Source: Linnemannia elongata
Taxonomy: Eukaryota > Mortierellomycota > Mortierellomycetes > Mortierellales > Mortierellaceae
Direction: 5' to 3'
DNA: 64,000 nucleotides
Assembly (NCBI GenBank): GCA_036320915.1
Contig: JAXBDG010000005.1
Location: 1,798,001-1,862,000 of the forward strand
A model generated the notes under the pieces. The model was not told where the DNA came from, ran no database searches, and was given only the letters and a program-made list of their open reading frames with translations. Positions 21,273-32,521 of the stretch are shown here, piece after piece (position 1 is the stretch's first letter; each line of letters starts with the position of its first letter). The position numbers and the translations under genes were made by a program.

Positions 21273-24200
21273 ATGAACAATGGCAAACGATCCATCAACA
21301 TCAGCCTCGGCTCTGGCTCACCGAATCTGAACTCACGGCCAAACCCTTTTGCGCGCCCAACGAGACCTTCGACAACAACAGCCTTAGGCTTTGGTGACGA
21401 CGAAGGCGACGACGACGACGAAGACAAGGGGAACGACAGCATAGGCTCGACAGGTCCACCTAAGCGCAAGCAGATCAAGCTAGAGCATGGTCCAGGCGAT
21501 ACAGAGGATCAGGAAGAGGATGCATTCTCGAAATTAAGCGCCGCAAAGCCATCTGCATCAGTATCTTCAGCATCACGCCCATCTGCACTGCCAGGCAAAA
21601 AATCTGTCTTTGGAGATGAAGATGACGACGAGGAGGAGGATGCCTTTTCGCGCCTTGGATCCAAGAAAGGTACGCAAATGCTAGTGATCAATGTGCAGTG
21701 TTCAATATCTGGCGATCATTTATTAAAAAAATACATCACCTTGTACTATATAAATAGCTGTCGCTACCGAGGAGACTACAAACCCTCAGGCAGACGATGA
21801 GGAAGAAGAGGATGACCCGCTGGATGCATTTATGGCTGGAATCGACACACAAGTAAAGAAGGAAGCAGAGATGCCCTCAGAAGAGAAGGTAAGATTATAT
21901 TTAGGCCACTTTGCGTTTTTTAAAACGCGCTTTGAAAAGCAAAACATGTTAAGTAAGTTGTCACGTACTTACACCAATGCACATTACATTCTGTGTTCGA
22001 TTAGGTCCGACGTGATGATATCGAGGACGAGGATTATGTCGAGAGCTACATGAAGCACATGAAAAAAAAGGGAATTATGGTCGGTCAAGGTGGACCTATG
22101 CAGGAACGAAATGAGGTAACAACATAGCTTCGAGTCGTGCGAGCCATCATCAATAATTTCGAAGGTTCCAACAATTTGAACACGACCTCACACCGTCCTC
22201 CATATCGATTGATAGGATGTCGACTCTGACGAAGAGGTCTATGCTACTGCGCGTGCAATTGATAGTGCAGCTGAACCACAGTAAGATGTTTTCATTATCT
22301 ATGTATTTGCTGCATCGTTAGAGGATGCAAAGAAATCCGACTCACCAGGCACGTTACTCACTTCGTTCTAGATTCGATCCGGATGAGGCGGGATATGACA
22401 TGCAGTCGAATGGCAAGAAGGAAATCACGCCCTTGCCAAGGGTGGATCACTCTCGACAAAACTATGTGGAGATTGAAAAATGCTTCTACGAGGAGCACGA
22501 GGATATTGCCAAGTTGAGTGATGAGCAAGTTAGGCAGATCAGGATGGACCTCGGTAAGTTGTAGTGGCATCCAACATGGGTCTATGAGCTGATCCATGGC
22601 GTTTTTTCAGTACACTTGCTAACACGGTGTATTATTCTTTAAAATGATCATTAGATATGAGAGTTTCTGGAGCAGATGCAGCCAAACCCTGTATCTCGTT
22701 TGCGCACTTTGGGTTTGAGGAGGCTCTCATGGAGACGATTCGGCGAGCAGGATACTCCGAACCCAGTGGTATTCAGCAACAGGCTATCCCAGTAGCCCTT
22801 TCCGGGCGAGACATCATTGGAATCGCCAAGACAGGATCGGGAAAAACAGCCGCCTTCTTGCTGCCTATGATCGTGCATATTATGGACCAAGAAGAACTTG
22901 ACAAGGGTGATGGGCCAATTGGAGTTGTCCTTGCGCCAACACGCGAGCTTGCGGATCAAATCTACAGTGAAGCTAAACGCTTTGCCAAGGCATACGGTCT
23001 ACGCGTCGCGGTCGTCTATGGTGGAGCAAGCAAGCAGGACCAGTTCAAAACTCTTCGTTCGGGGGTTGAGATCCTTGTTGCTACTCCCGGACGGCTCATT
23101 GACATGATCAAGATCAAGGCTACCAACTTCAAGCGCACCTCCTTCTTGGTGATGGATGAAGCCGATCGCTTCTTTGATCTGGGGTTCGGTAAATACTTGT
23201 TTTGTTGTGCTTGGTGAGGAAGTTGTCTTGTTACAGAAAGCCATTGTCCTTTGCTGACCAATAAGCGTTTCATCGGCTTTTCTTGATGTAGAGCCTCAAG
23301 TACGATCCATTTGCGACAATATCCGTCCAGATCGTCAAAGTAAGAACCTATATGCCAGGACGAGTGTGGGTACGTACGATACTCTTACATACCCATGCGT
23401 ATTTCGCACCCACTAACGAACATTCAAAACTCTTTTCATCTACTTTAGCCGTGTTGTTCAGTGCGACATTTCAAAAGCGTGTAGAAAAGCTTGCCAGAGA
23501 AGTTATGACCGATCCCGTGCGGATATCCATCGGCAATGTTGGCCAGGTATGACAATGAATCTGCAATTGTAACAACAGGAGCTCGCCAGGCTATATTCTT
23601 CGTAGATACGTCTAACCACTCATTCTTGGTTATTTAGATCAACTCGGATGTCACTCAAGTCATCCAGATCTTGAAGGACGACACACTCAAGTGGAAATGG
23701 CTGATGGAGAGACTGCAGGAGCTTGAAGCACGTAAGTAACATCCTACGTGCTGCCTCTGATTATGACATTTTATTGTCTTCACCAACCACATTAACAACG
23801 CACCTCTCTTTGACTATAGTTGGAAGCGTCCTCATTTTCGTTTCAAGAAAGAATGGAGTCGTCGAACTGACAGAAAACCTCAAGAACATGGGCGTAAAAT
23901 GTAAGACTTGCTTGCTTCTCTGGGATGATGTGAATGTATGAGTGACGCTTGGGTCCTATTGGTATTGACTGATCCTCCGCCCACTTCATTACCAATAACA
24001 GGCGAATGCCTACACGGCGACATGGTGCAGCAGGAGCGTGACAAGGCCGTACACGACTACAAGAACTGTCTGTTTCCAACGCTGATCGCTACCGACGTCG
24101 CGGCTCGTGGTCTTGACATTAAGTCAATTAGGACTGTCATCAACTACGACGTGGCGCGCGACATTGATTCGCATGTTCACCGGGTGGGAAGAACAGGACG

Positions 24201-25305
24201 AGCTGGTGAAAAGGGTACTGCATACACGCTGATCACAGACAAGGACGACCGTTTCGCAGGCGAGCTGGTACGAAACCTGGAGGAAGGTGGTCAGCCAGTG
24301 TCACCAGATGTACTGAAGATTGCTATGCAGAACCCGCGATTCAGAAAGTCGAGGCAGTTTATGGGAGGTCAGAGAGGAGGACGTGGAGGTCGCGGTGGTA
24401 GAGGAGGTAGAGGCGGTAGAGGCGGTAACAGAGGAGGTCGCGGTGGTGGGTTTGGAGGAGGAAGGTTTCAGTCGTCTGAAGGATTTGGGGAACAAGGACA
24501 CTCTACGGCGTCGAACAATACTCCCCTGGGACAAGGCTCTCGAGGCGACCGATGGGACCAGGGAGGAGGAGGAGGAGGGAATGCAGGGCATCAGCGAGAT
24601 TTTTCAGGACGAGACTCTGCGGATAATCACCGTGGACAAGGATCGGGATATCGGGTGTCTGGATTCCAAAAGGCCACTCGTCCAGAGACGGGAGGGTACA
24701 GTGCAGCCCCTCTATCGAACGATCAAACCTCCACCCCACAAACACAAGCATTGGCCCAGGAGAGACAGCGTCCCGCACCGACGTCTACCCCTCCAACCAA
24801 CAGTCTCTCGGCTGGGCCTGGGAGACCGAATCAGTCTGTTGTTCCCGTAGATGCACGCCCACCTCCTCCACATCTACCACCACACCACCCATCATCAAAC
24901 GCACGGCCCTCTGAGCCACAATTCCTCCCACAATCCCTGCACAACCAAGGCCGACCTCCCCCACGCCCTCTTCCTCCTGGTCAAAACCAAGGCTATCCTC
25001 CATTCCACCAACCTCTTTATCCACCACAGCGGCCACCAGGACCTCCGGGTCCACCCCCAATGGGACACCCTTACTCGGGTCAATTGCCCCCACCACCAAT
25101 GCCACCAGGAGCGAGACCCTTTCCCCCTCCCCCTCACCCGGGAATGTTTAATCCTCATCACCGGCCGCCTCCTCCTCCTCATTTCTTCCACCCGCCGCCT
25201 CCGCCGGGCGGCTATCCGCTTCCCCCTCGTCCCCCACCTCCGGGTTCCCATGGTAACGCAAGTCCACGACCATCCCACCCTCAGAAGGGGCGATGGGATC
25301 GGTGA
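21273..25305 (+). CDS. ATP-dependent RNA helicase, DDX42-type DEAD-box
   Basis: Eleven exons: 21273-21669, 21758-21888, 22005-22115, 22216-22280, 22372-22553, 22655-23188, 23292-23339, 23449-23546, 23638-23731, 23820-23900, 24002-25305; spliced 3045 nt, 1014 aa. An acidic N-terminus carries two EEDAFSxL motifs. The helicase core has F-x17-Q motif with GIQQQAIP, motif I AKTGSGKT (353-360), PTREL, TPGR, DEAD (463-466), SAT (494-496) and HRVGRTGRAG (640-649). The neighbouring sequences (HIMDQEELDKGDGPI, INYDVARDIDSHVHR, MQNPRFRKSR) match DDX42/SF3b125 closely and better than Prp5 or DDX46. Residues 701-735 are an RGG box, and the last 170 residues are Pro/His-rich. DDX42 acts with U2 snRNP/SF3B in early spliceosome assembly; that role is from the family. 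Confidence 0.93.
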
Positions 25306-25612
25306 ATGAATGAAGGAAATAAGGAAAGAAGGTGGTGTGTTCAATACGAGTCTGCAGAGGAACGAGAAGTAATAAAAAAAAAGAGATCGGCCACCGCAAT
25401 TTGACGCCATCGGTCGGGACTGCTCAATCAGTTCTTTCTCATTTGCCCTTGAAGGATCGCAAAAAAAAAGGCAGTCGAGTAAGAACAAGAGCTGGAGAGC
25501 GAGTTTCTTCACTTTTCTTACTTTTTTCCCTTCGGTCATTTCATTCGCATTCCTCACTCTCCCTTCCTTCTCTCTCTCCTTCTCATTCACAACTCCCTTC
25601 AGTCTCCTCATC
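25306..25612. other. Intergenic region between DDX42-like and MET22-like genes
   Basis: About 300 nt. A CYS3-like half site lies at 25402-25410 (minus strand reads ATGGCGTCA). The last 100 nt before the ATG are CT-rich. Confidence 0.4.
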
Positions 25613-28061
25613 ATGTCTGGTAAGTACAGGCAAACACACATCGCAGCTCACCCGAGGACCTCCTCCTCGTTTTTTTTTCTCTTCTCTCTCTCAAGTCCCT
25701 TTACTACTTCTTGCAACAGGCTCACACCGGGAAACTCACAATGGAATGTACAACAATGGACTTGGGATCAAGATAGCACTCTACCTCGGGAGCATAGTAA
25801 AGGGAACAAACTCCCTGCTATCATGATGCTTTGTCAGGAACCTATCTCTCGGGAGCATTATACAGCCAGTCGGCCGGACAGAAGAAGGCTGCTCACTTCA
25901 CGGGGATCAGCAGGATTTCAATCGGACCATGACAGACAAGAGTACTGATCGGCAGAACCACCCATCTCTCTCCCTCTCATTCCAATGATCCAGCTCTTGC
26001 ATTTGCCGCGGAACGTGCTGTCGCCATTCACGCCGTCCTGTCTGCCAGCAAAGTCTGCCAGCGGGTCTTTACAAAGCTCGTCAATGGTGAGACGATCACC
26101 AAAAAGGACAAGTCTCCCGTCACTAGTATGTGTTTTGTTTTGTTTGTTGTAGAGCGTGTTTCGTTTCCCCTTATTTTTAATACATCAGTTTCCTTCTGCA
26201 AATTTCGATCTCATATTCCCACATCTGTTTATGATCTCGTTTTTCGCCATCTCTTTTTCGCTCATTTTATTTTGTGGAGTACGTTCCTTCCCGCATGCGC
26301 TCCCGTTGGACCCTTGCTTCCATGCTAATCGTTCTTCGTTCTTCTTTGTTTCTTTTTGCTTTCCAATGCTCATGTTGCTATTCTTATTGCTATTGATGTT
26401 TATGATGGATTAGTTGGTGACTTCAGTGCGCAGGCTGTCATCAACACCATCTTGCACAAATCCTTCCCCGAAGACCCTATTGTTGGCGAGGAAGATTCCA
26501 AGGATTTGAGGGGCGAGGAAGGTCGTCAGATGAGAGAGAAGGTTTTGGAGTTGGCCAACAGTGGACTTGACCAGGCATTGACATTGACAGAGGAATCGGT
26601 ACGTTATATCTCCCTCACCTGCGATGCAATTAATGCCCTTCGTTTTTTCTTCCTCGGAACAATTGAACAAGGACTGGCGTTGTGACAAGCGAAGGAGGAT
26701 CATGCGCTGGGATGGCTCGGGAGGACAGAGATGGGAAACTGCAGTCGACCCTCCTTTCAATTCCCACTTTTTTTACGACCAGCAGGACAGGACACTTTGA
26801 AAAAGCGCGAAGCCCTGCCCTGATCGGACCGGACCGTTTTTTTTTTTTTTTTTTTTTACTTTGCGTTTTGAGATGGAGATTTTTAATTGAGTAGGAAGGG
26901 AAGGAAGGGAGGGAAAAAAAGATCTTGCGCTATTCGCCCTTGGAAACTATCCTTCCTCCGGAGAGGCGCTGTCACCATTTCTCTCGGTCATGATGAGCTT
27001 TGCTCCTGACACTCGTTGGCAATTTTTAATTGCTCGCTGGGGTCGGACATAAGAAATAACGTATTAGATGTATCGTACCATCCTCACTAACCTCGTTTAC
27101 CCTCTCTCTCTCTTTCTCATCTTTCTTTTACTCTCCTCCTCGGCTCACACAACTATTTATCTGTTGAACGTTCAGCTTCTTGAGACGATAGACCGCGGAA
27201 CGTATGCTGGAGGCGCTCATGGTCGTATGTGGGCATTAGACCCCATTGACGGCACAAAAGGATTCTTGAGAGGCGAGCAGTTTGCAGTGTGTTTAGCCCT
27301 GATTGTCGATGGTCAGGTCCAGGTTGGTGTGATGGGCTGCCCTAACCTCCCCGTTGATGCCAAGGACAAGGATGGCGAGAAGGGATGTCTCTTTATCACA
27401 GTCAAGGGCCAAGGCGCATTCCAGGTACGAAGCATTTTTGTCAGCTCATCTCTGACCTGCTCTTCCAGTCATGGATCTCTTTTTTTGTTCTACTTCAAAT
27501 GTTGTCATATCATTTGTGCTACCCAAGAATGAATTCACAGTTGTCCTGACGCTGTGTTATATATATATATATATATCTTTCTTTCCTCTTCATCTATTGT
27601 GTTGGTTCTATTAGCGCAATTTCTCATCAACAAAAGAGACTCCAATCTCGATGAGTTCTATTCAATCTCTTGCTGAGGCATCCTTCTGCGAGAGTGTTGA
27701 GAGCGGGCATTCGAACCAGAGCGACTCTGCCAAGATTGCACAGTTGTTGGGAATCACCAAGGCACCCGTCCGGATGGACAGTCAATGCAAGTACTGCTCA
27801 CTCTCAAGAGGAGATGCGGAGGTCTACTTGAGGCTGCCGGTCAGCGCAACGTACGAAGAGAAGATCTGGGACCATGCCTCTGGTAGCTTGTTGGTCGCTG
27901 AGGCGGGTGGTATTGTGTCAGATATTCATGGTCAACCTCTGGACTTTTCTAAGGGCAGGACGTTGGCGACTAACTCGGGCGTTATTGCTGCCCATGCCAA
28001 GATCCACGGACGTGTCATTGAAGCAGTCCAGAAGGTGCTCTTCCCTGAGGGCAAGCTGTAA
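25613..28061 (+). CDS. MET22: 3'(2'),5'-bisphosphate nucleotidase (MET22/HAL2 family)
   Basis: Five exons: 25613-25619, 25994-26125, 26414-26598, 27176-27424, 27615-28061; spliced 1020 nt, 339 aa, near the yeast length of 357. The first exon is only ATG TCT G; joining it at 25994 gives MSALAFAAERAVAIHAV, which aligns with the family N-terminus. The lithium-sensitive phosphatase motifs are present: GEEDS (Glu), WALDPIDGTKGF (D130, D133) and KIWDHASG (D277). FLRGEQFAVCLALIVDG is almost identical to yeast Hal2. The enzyme hydrolyses 3'-phosphoadenosine 5'-phosphate, removing the by-product of PAPS reductase and sulfotransferases, and is inhibited by Na+ and Li+ in yeast. It thus links sulfur assimilation with salt tolerance. 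The 374-nt and 577-nt introns are unusually long for this window. Confidence 0.93.
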
Positions 28062-28486
28062 TCACCTAATCACCTCTCTTCTTTTTGTTTCCCTCGTTTT
28101 TGTTATTGTTTATTGTTGCGTTCTTTTCCCTTCCCGTTTCCCCCCAAAAAATTAAACTTCCTAATTGCTCTGGCGCTCGTGCTCGGAGAATTCTTGTTAC
28201 AATGCAAGACCATGTCGCGCATCGAAGTACAACTGTTTCGTGTTTTCAAATTCATACGTTGTCTATTGTGTTCGAGAATGTAGTTTGGTGTCTTGAGAGA
28301 AAAAAGTATGTACAAGTTTATTTTTTTTTTGTTAGCAAAAGTTGCTTGCTTATGTGTAAGGGAAGAGAAAGAGTAAGCTGATCAATTGTTCACAGCGCGA
28401 AAAAGAAAAAAAAAAAAAAGAAAAAAAGAACAACCTCAAAAGGTCTGTCTTGTCTTTGGCTGAGTCCTCCTCGAGAGCTTTTTTTT
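28062..28486. other. Convergent intergenic region
   Basis: 3' flanks of the MET22-like and small charged-protein genes; T- and A-runs, no coding signal. Confidence 0.5.
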
Positions 28487-29147
28487 TTACTTCTGGGCGG
28501 CTGCACCAGACTTGGAGTGATTGTGGAGGATAGGCTGTCCGACAATGATATTCTCGCGCTGACGGAAGTTGTTGGTGATCTCGTTCTTGGGCTGATTCTC
28601 CTGCATGCGGGCGAGGCGTTCTCCGGCGGCGAGACGAGTCTGTTTCTCGTATTCAAAGCGTTCCATCTTTTCGAGCTCGCGCTCGTCCTCGTTGTTGTGC
28701 TCCGAGTCTTCTTTCTCGTCCTTCGTGTGCTTCTTGTCGTGTTCCCTATTAGGCAGAATGGAAGGAAAATAAAAAAGGACAAATGGGTTAGATATACAGA
28801 TCCTCTATTGTCTGGGGGGGGGGTGGGAGTCTCTTCCTTCTGAGAAGTCAAGTTTGAAGGGAATGTGTCGAGCAACTTACTTGCGGACGACGGGGACAGA
28901 GTGATCGTGGGCTGGAACGCGCATACCGCCAACCTTGGCTATTCCACATGGACAAAGACGAAAGATAGGAGTTTGTAAATACGATATTAATTTGGTGGCA
29001 ACAGGCGCAGAAGAACAAAGAAACGAAGTGAAGAGACGACAGCGACCTACGACAACGATCCTATCAACAAAGAAGACATGCACGAAATCGACTCTTTCAC
29101 TTACTGGCAGCAGTTCTTCCGGCCTTGTTGTCGTGATCAGAGTTCAT
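28487..29147 (-). CDS. Small charged protein of unknown function
   Basis: Three exons in coding order: 29105-29147, 28881-28938, 28487-28745; spliced 360 nt, 119 aa, with consensus splice sites at each junction. The N-terminus reads MNSDHDNKAGRTAATKVGGM, then RVPAHDHSVPVV. The centre is very rich in Lys, Glu, Asp and His and should be helical (ERELEKMERFEYEKQTR). The end has NFRQRENIIVGQPILHNH. The KAG...KVGGMR segment loosely recalls the N-terminus of death-associated protein 1 (DAP1), a small autophagy/mTOR-linked protein, but the C-terminal half does not obviously match, so no name is given. Likely soluble; no signal peptide or membrane segment. Confidence 0.75.
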
Positions 29148-30874
29148 GTTAATGGCAATGGGTTTCTTGGGTTTTTGGGTGTAGGAGAGTTGTGGGAAGG
29201 GGTGTGTAAAGGTGAAAGAAAGAAAGGGTACTTGCCTTCAGGCAGAGTTTTATAGCGCAATTTTTTCATGGAGACGTGAAACATCGCAAATGGGTGTGTG
29301 CGTCGACAGTAGAAACAGAAAGGTGACAGAAACGAAAGGCGCCAGTCAGATGGAACCTTGGCCTGGCCCCCACTCCTCCGTGAAGTTGCTTCAAGTTGGT
29401 GGCGCGGGAACTGAGGTGCCAGGAGAGAAGGAGGGAAACCAGGGCGGCAAGAACTCGGCAGAGGTCACGATGATGACACTCAGCTATTACCGCGGCTAAG
29501 CCTTCAAGTTACGTGATCTATTTGTTCCACGACCCTAGGTGATGACGATAACATGTGTGTATGCTTTTTGATCTTTGTCACCGAAAATAGCTGCAGCATT
29601 CCCATGAACAATGACAAGAGGCGCTTGGATCCAAATAAAAGAAAAGAAAAGAAAACAAAACAAAGCAGCGATGACTACGCCATTACCTCCGTCTGGACTA
29701 CTTTTTCTTTAGACTTGTTCTATTTCCTGGATCGATCTCCAGCATGCTCGATCGCTTATCAACGTTCAAACCTGTTCGGAATGCCTACTTCTTAAAAGAA
29801 GTAAAAAAGCAAATGAAGTCCTTTTTATCCGTACGACTAATTGGGTGGATACATGTCCGTCTCGGTTCTTCTTTGTTGCTGGTTTATTTCTATGGTTATA
29901 GTTCTATGTGCATGTGCTCTCGATGCAATTGACAGGAGAAAAAAAAGAATACATGAAAAAAGAGAAAAGAATGAGCCCTGACTGTCTTTCTGGACGTCCA
30001 TCGTCTATTGGGAATGAGGATAAGAATGATGAGAGGCGAAAAAAAAATAAAAAGGAAGCACGAGAAAGAGATAGGGCCTAAGGACCGCTAATGGTCCGTT
30101 AGTCCATAGGGCCATGCACCTCCCGCAAATTAGTTTTTTATTAGGATTGTATTAGCACATACATCCAATCAGACGGCACAACTGGCTGATGAGGCCCCTT
30201 TGTCTCGTCTCTCCCTCTCGCTCTGTGTGTGTAAATGCGGTGTCCCTTTTCGCTTTCTGCGACGGAGTTTCATCGGCACCTTTTTTTTTTTTTTTATCTT
30301 TTTTGCATCCTTTTCCTTATGATTTCAGGCTCCTCCTCCTCCTTTTTGCAACTTTGGCGGGTCCAGGCACCATCATCAATCCATCAATAAGACATCATAT
30401 ATAGACAAAGAAAACAAAGGGACAAAAGAGACAGCAAAAAGGCAACCCTTCCTTTCTTCTTTGTTTCTTCTTCCCCTTTGTCTCTCTCATCCCTTTCCCT
30501 TCCTTACCTTCCTTCCTTCCTTCCTTCCTTCCTTCCTTTTCTTTCTTTCTCTTCATTCCCTTTCTCCTACCCTTCCTTTCATCATCTCCTTCTTCCTCTT
30601 TTTCTTCTTCTCCCTTTTCGTCATCAACATACCATCACACCTCTCCTCCCCTCCCTTCTCTCCCTCATCTCTCTTCTTACCCTTTCTTGACGTTACCCCT
30701 TCCCTTTCAAACACACCCTAGCCTACTCCACTTCTCTTACTTCCTTCTCTTACTCCTCCTATATTCGCAGCCGTTACTGTTGTCAATTCCCCCTCCCCAT
30801 TAGCTACATCACCTTAATCTACCTTCCTCTTTTCCTCTACCGTCTCCCTCTTCCTTCCGACACACAAAGAGACA
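29148..30874. other. Divergent intergenic region
   Basis: Upstream of both the small charged-protein gene and the fucosyltransferase gene. It holds an imperfect inverted repeat at 30074-30113 and, from 30440 to 30874, an almost pure CT-rich block on the + strand with a CCTT repeat near 30508-30540. No gene seen. Confidence 0.5.
30074..30113. repeat. Imperfect inverted repeat
   Basis: GGGCCTAAGGAC pairs with GTCCATAGGGCC, 12 nt with two mismatches, around a 16-nt centre that contains a further GGTCC/GGACC pairing. Confidence 0.6.
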
Positions 30875-32521
30875 ATGGCTACCTCTCCAAAGTACAGGCC
30901 AGCGTCGATAGCTCGCTACCCATCAGGAGGCCAGACCTCAACCTCCTCAAGGCGCTACACACACCGCAGACTCATCATTCTCCTCGCCTTTGCCCTCCTC
31001 GTCAGTTCAGGAACCATGCTCGTCTTCCATGCTGTTACAGGATCCTTCTCTCTTTCCTCCTCAAGTCGCTCAATCGGCCCAGGCTGTAGAAAGGACGCCG
31101 AGTTCTCGATCATCCGTTGGGGAACCAACAAGGACAGCCGCAACAGCAACAATAATAGCAACGGCAACTACAGGCAGGATCCTGAGCGCTATAATAACGA
31201 AAACGGCAATGGCGCTGGAAGCCCTTGGATCAATGACAATGACCGCCCCTCTAACGAATACGAACGACCAAGTCAAGCCCACCCCAAGCTTGATAACGAG
31301 CATGATATCCAACCGCCACAGGATGAACAGCAGCTGCAGCGTCCACACGAGCCCCTTGTTCAGGAAAACAGCAACAACAACTCTGCAGATGAAACAACCC
31401 CTGAGGAAGAAGGAGTTGTAGTGAACGAGGAGGAGAGTTCAGAGGAGGTAGAAGAGTACCCTGCCTTCGAGGATTCTCTCGATGCCAGCGACAGCACCCA
31501 GTACATCACCTACCTCCCCTACGCAGGCATCACCAACCAGTTCTACGGCATGCTTCGTGGCATGGAGGTCGCCAAGGCCCTCGGCCGCACTTTGATTATT
31601 CCTCCTATCACTGCCTCATCACACGACAAGTCCAAACAGAATCAGCCCTGGTCAAAGTTCCTCGACCTAGACCGCTTCCAGGAATTGACGGGCGCGAAGG
31701 TGGTTGAGTTTCACAAGCTGAGGGACGTTGAGCAGGCCGAGTTCAACCAGTTGCAGTGCCGCATCACCTGCGGCTTTGGATCCAAGCGTACAATCGACTT
31801 TACAGCCAAGGGTTTCCTCAAGCAGTGGAAGCTCAACGTCACCCTCAGCGCTCTTTCTGTCGACGCCACCAAGATCGACACCATCACCAAGGTCCTGGCT
31901 CCACACCGCCGCGACAAATATATCTGCATCTCCAACACCTACAAGATCAGCGTCCCCGACAAGTCTGAATGGGAGCGTTTCGGTCAACACCTGCACTTCA
32001 CCCAGGAGCTTGAGGATTTTGTGCAGACGTATCTGGACAAGAACCTGGAGAAGCCCGATGCTGTGTACGACCCCAAGACGAGGATGACGATCGTACCGAC
32101 CCAAAAGTACATCGCTATCCATGCCCGTCGCGGAGATTTCGCCCAGTACTGCCAGGACAACTTTAAGGGACCCAAGATGGTCCATTGCCTGCCCTCGACT
32201 GAAGACTTTGCTGCAAGGATTGACGTGATCCAGGCTAGACTCAACCCTACAGGGTCGTTGAAGGGCATCCTCCCTGTCTTTGTCGCCACCAACGAGCGCC
32301 GGCCAGAGGAACTCAAGAAGTTTGCGGATCTTGGTTGGAGTTACCTGGACCACGATCTCATGGGCACTGCCGATGAGCTCGGTGTCTTTGGACCCATGAT
32401 GGTCGATCAAGTGTTCATGGCCCACGCCCAGGCCCTCGTCGGTATTCAGATGAGTACCTTTTCCAGAGTCGGAGCCTTGCGGCAACGGGACTGGCACAAC
32501 CGCAAGATGGAATACCTCTAG
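30875..32521 (+). CDS. GDP-fucose protein O-fucosyltransferase-like protein
   Basis: A single-exon gene of 548 aa. Type II topology: a basic cytoplasmic N-terminus, a signal anchor at about residues 33-53, then an Asn/Gln/Glu-rich stem to about 205. The catalytic domain starts near YAGITNQFYGMLRGMEVA, the usual N-rich fold of O-FucT enzymes, followed by GRTLIIPP. The conserved nucleotide-sugar motif is IHARRGDF at about 415-422 (HxRRGD). The C-terminus has FVATNE, then DQVFMAHAQALVGIQMSTFS, the GDP-fucose-family III motif. Family members transfer fucose from GDP-fucose to protein Ser/Thr in the secretory pathway. The acceptor is unknown. No introns, unlike most neighbours. Confidence 0.85.
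   Translation: MATSPKYRPASIARYPSGGQTSTSSRRYTHRRLIILLAFALLVSSGTMLVFHAVTGSFSLSSSSRSIGPGCRKDAEFSIIRWGTNKDSRNSNNNSNGNYRQDPERYNNENGNGAGSPWINDNDRPSNEYERPSQAHPKLDNEHDIQPPQDEQQLQRPHEPLVQENSNNNSADETTPEEEGVVVNEEESSEEVEEYPAFEDSLDASDSTQYITYLPYAGITNQFYGMLRGMEVAKALGRTLIIPPITASSHDKSKQNQPWSKFLDLDRFQELTGAKVVEFHKLRDVEQAEFNQLQCRITCGFGSKRTIDFTAKGFLKQWKLNVTLSALSVDATKIDTITKVLAPHRRDKYICISNTYKISVPDKSEWERFGQHLHFTQELEDFVQTYLDKNLEKPDAVYDPKTRMTIVPTQKYIAIHARRGDFAQYCQDNFKGPKMVHCLPSTEDFAARIDVIQARLNPTGSLKGILPVFVATNERRPEELKKFADLGWSYLDHDLMGTADELGVFGPMMVDQVFMAHAQALVGIQMSTFSRVGALRQRDWHNRKMEYL

Noticed and set aside
24851..25641. Other-frame and antisense frames over the DDX42-like C-terminus
   Set aside because: They mirror the Pro/His-rich tail and carry no domain.
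30461..30721. Leu/Phe/Pro-rich hydrophobic frames before the fucosyltransferase gene
   Set aside because: Product of a pure CT-rich leader; low complexity only.
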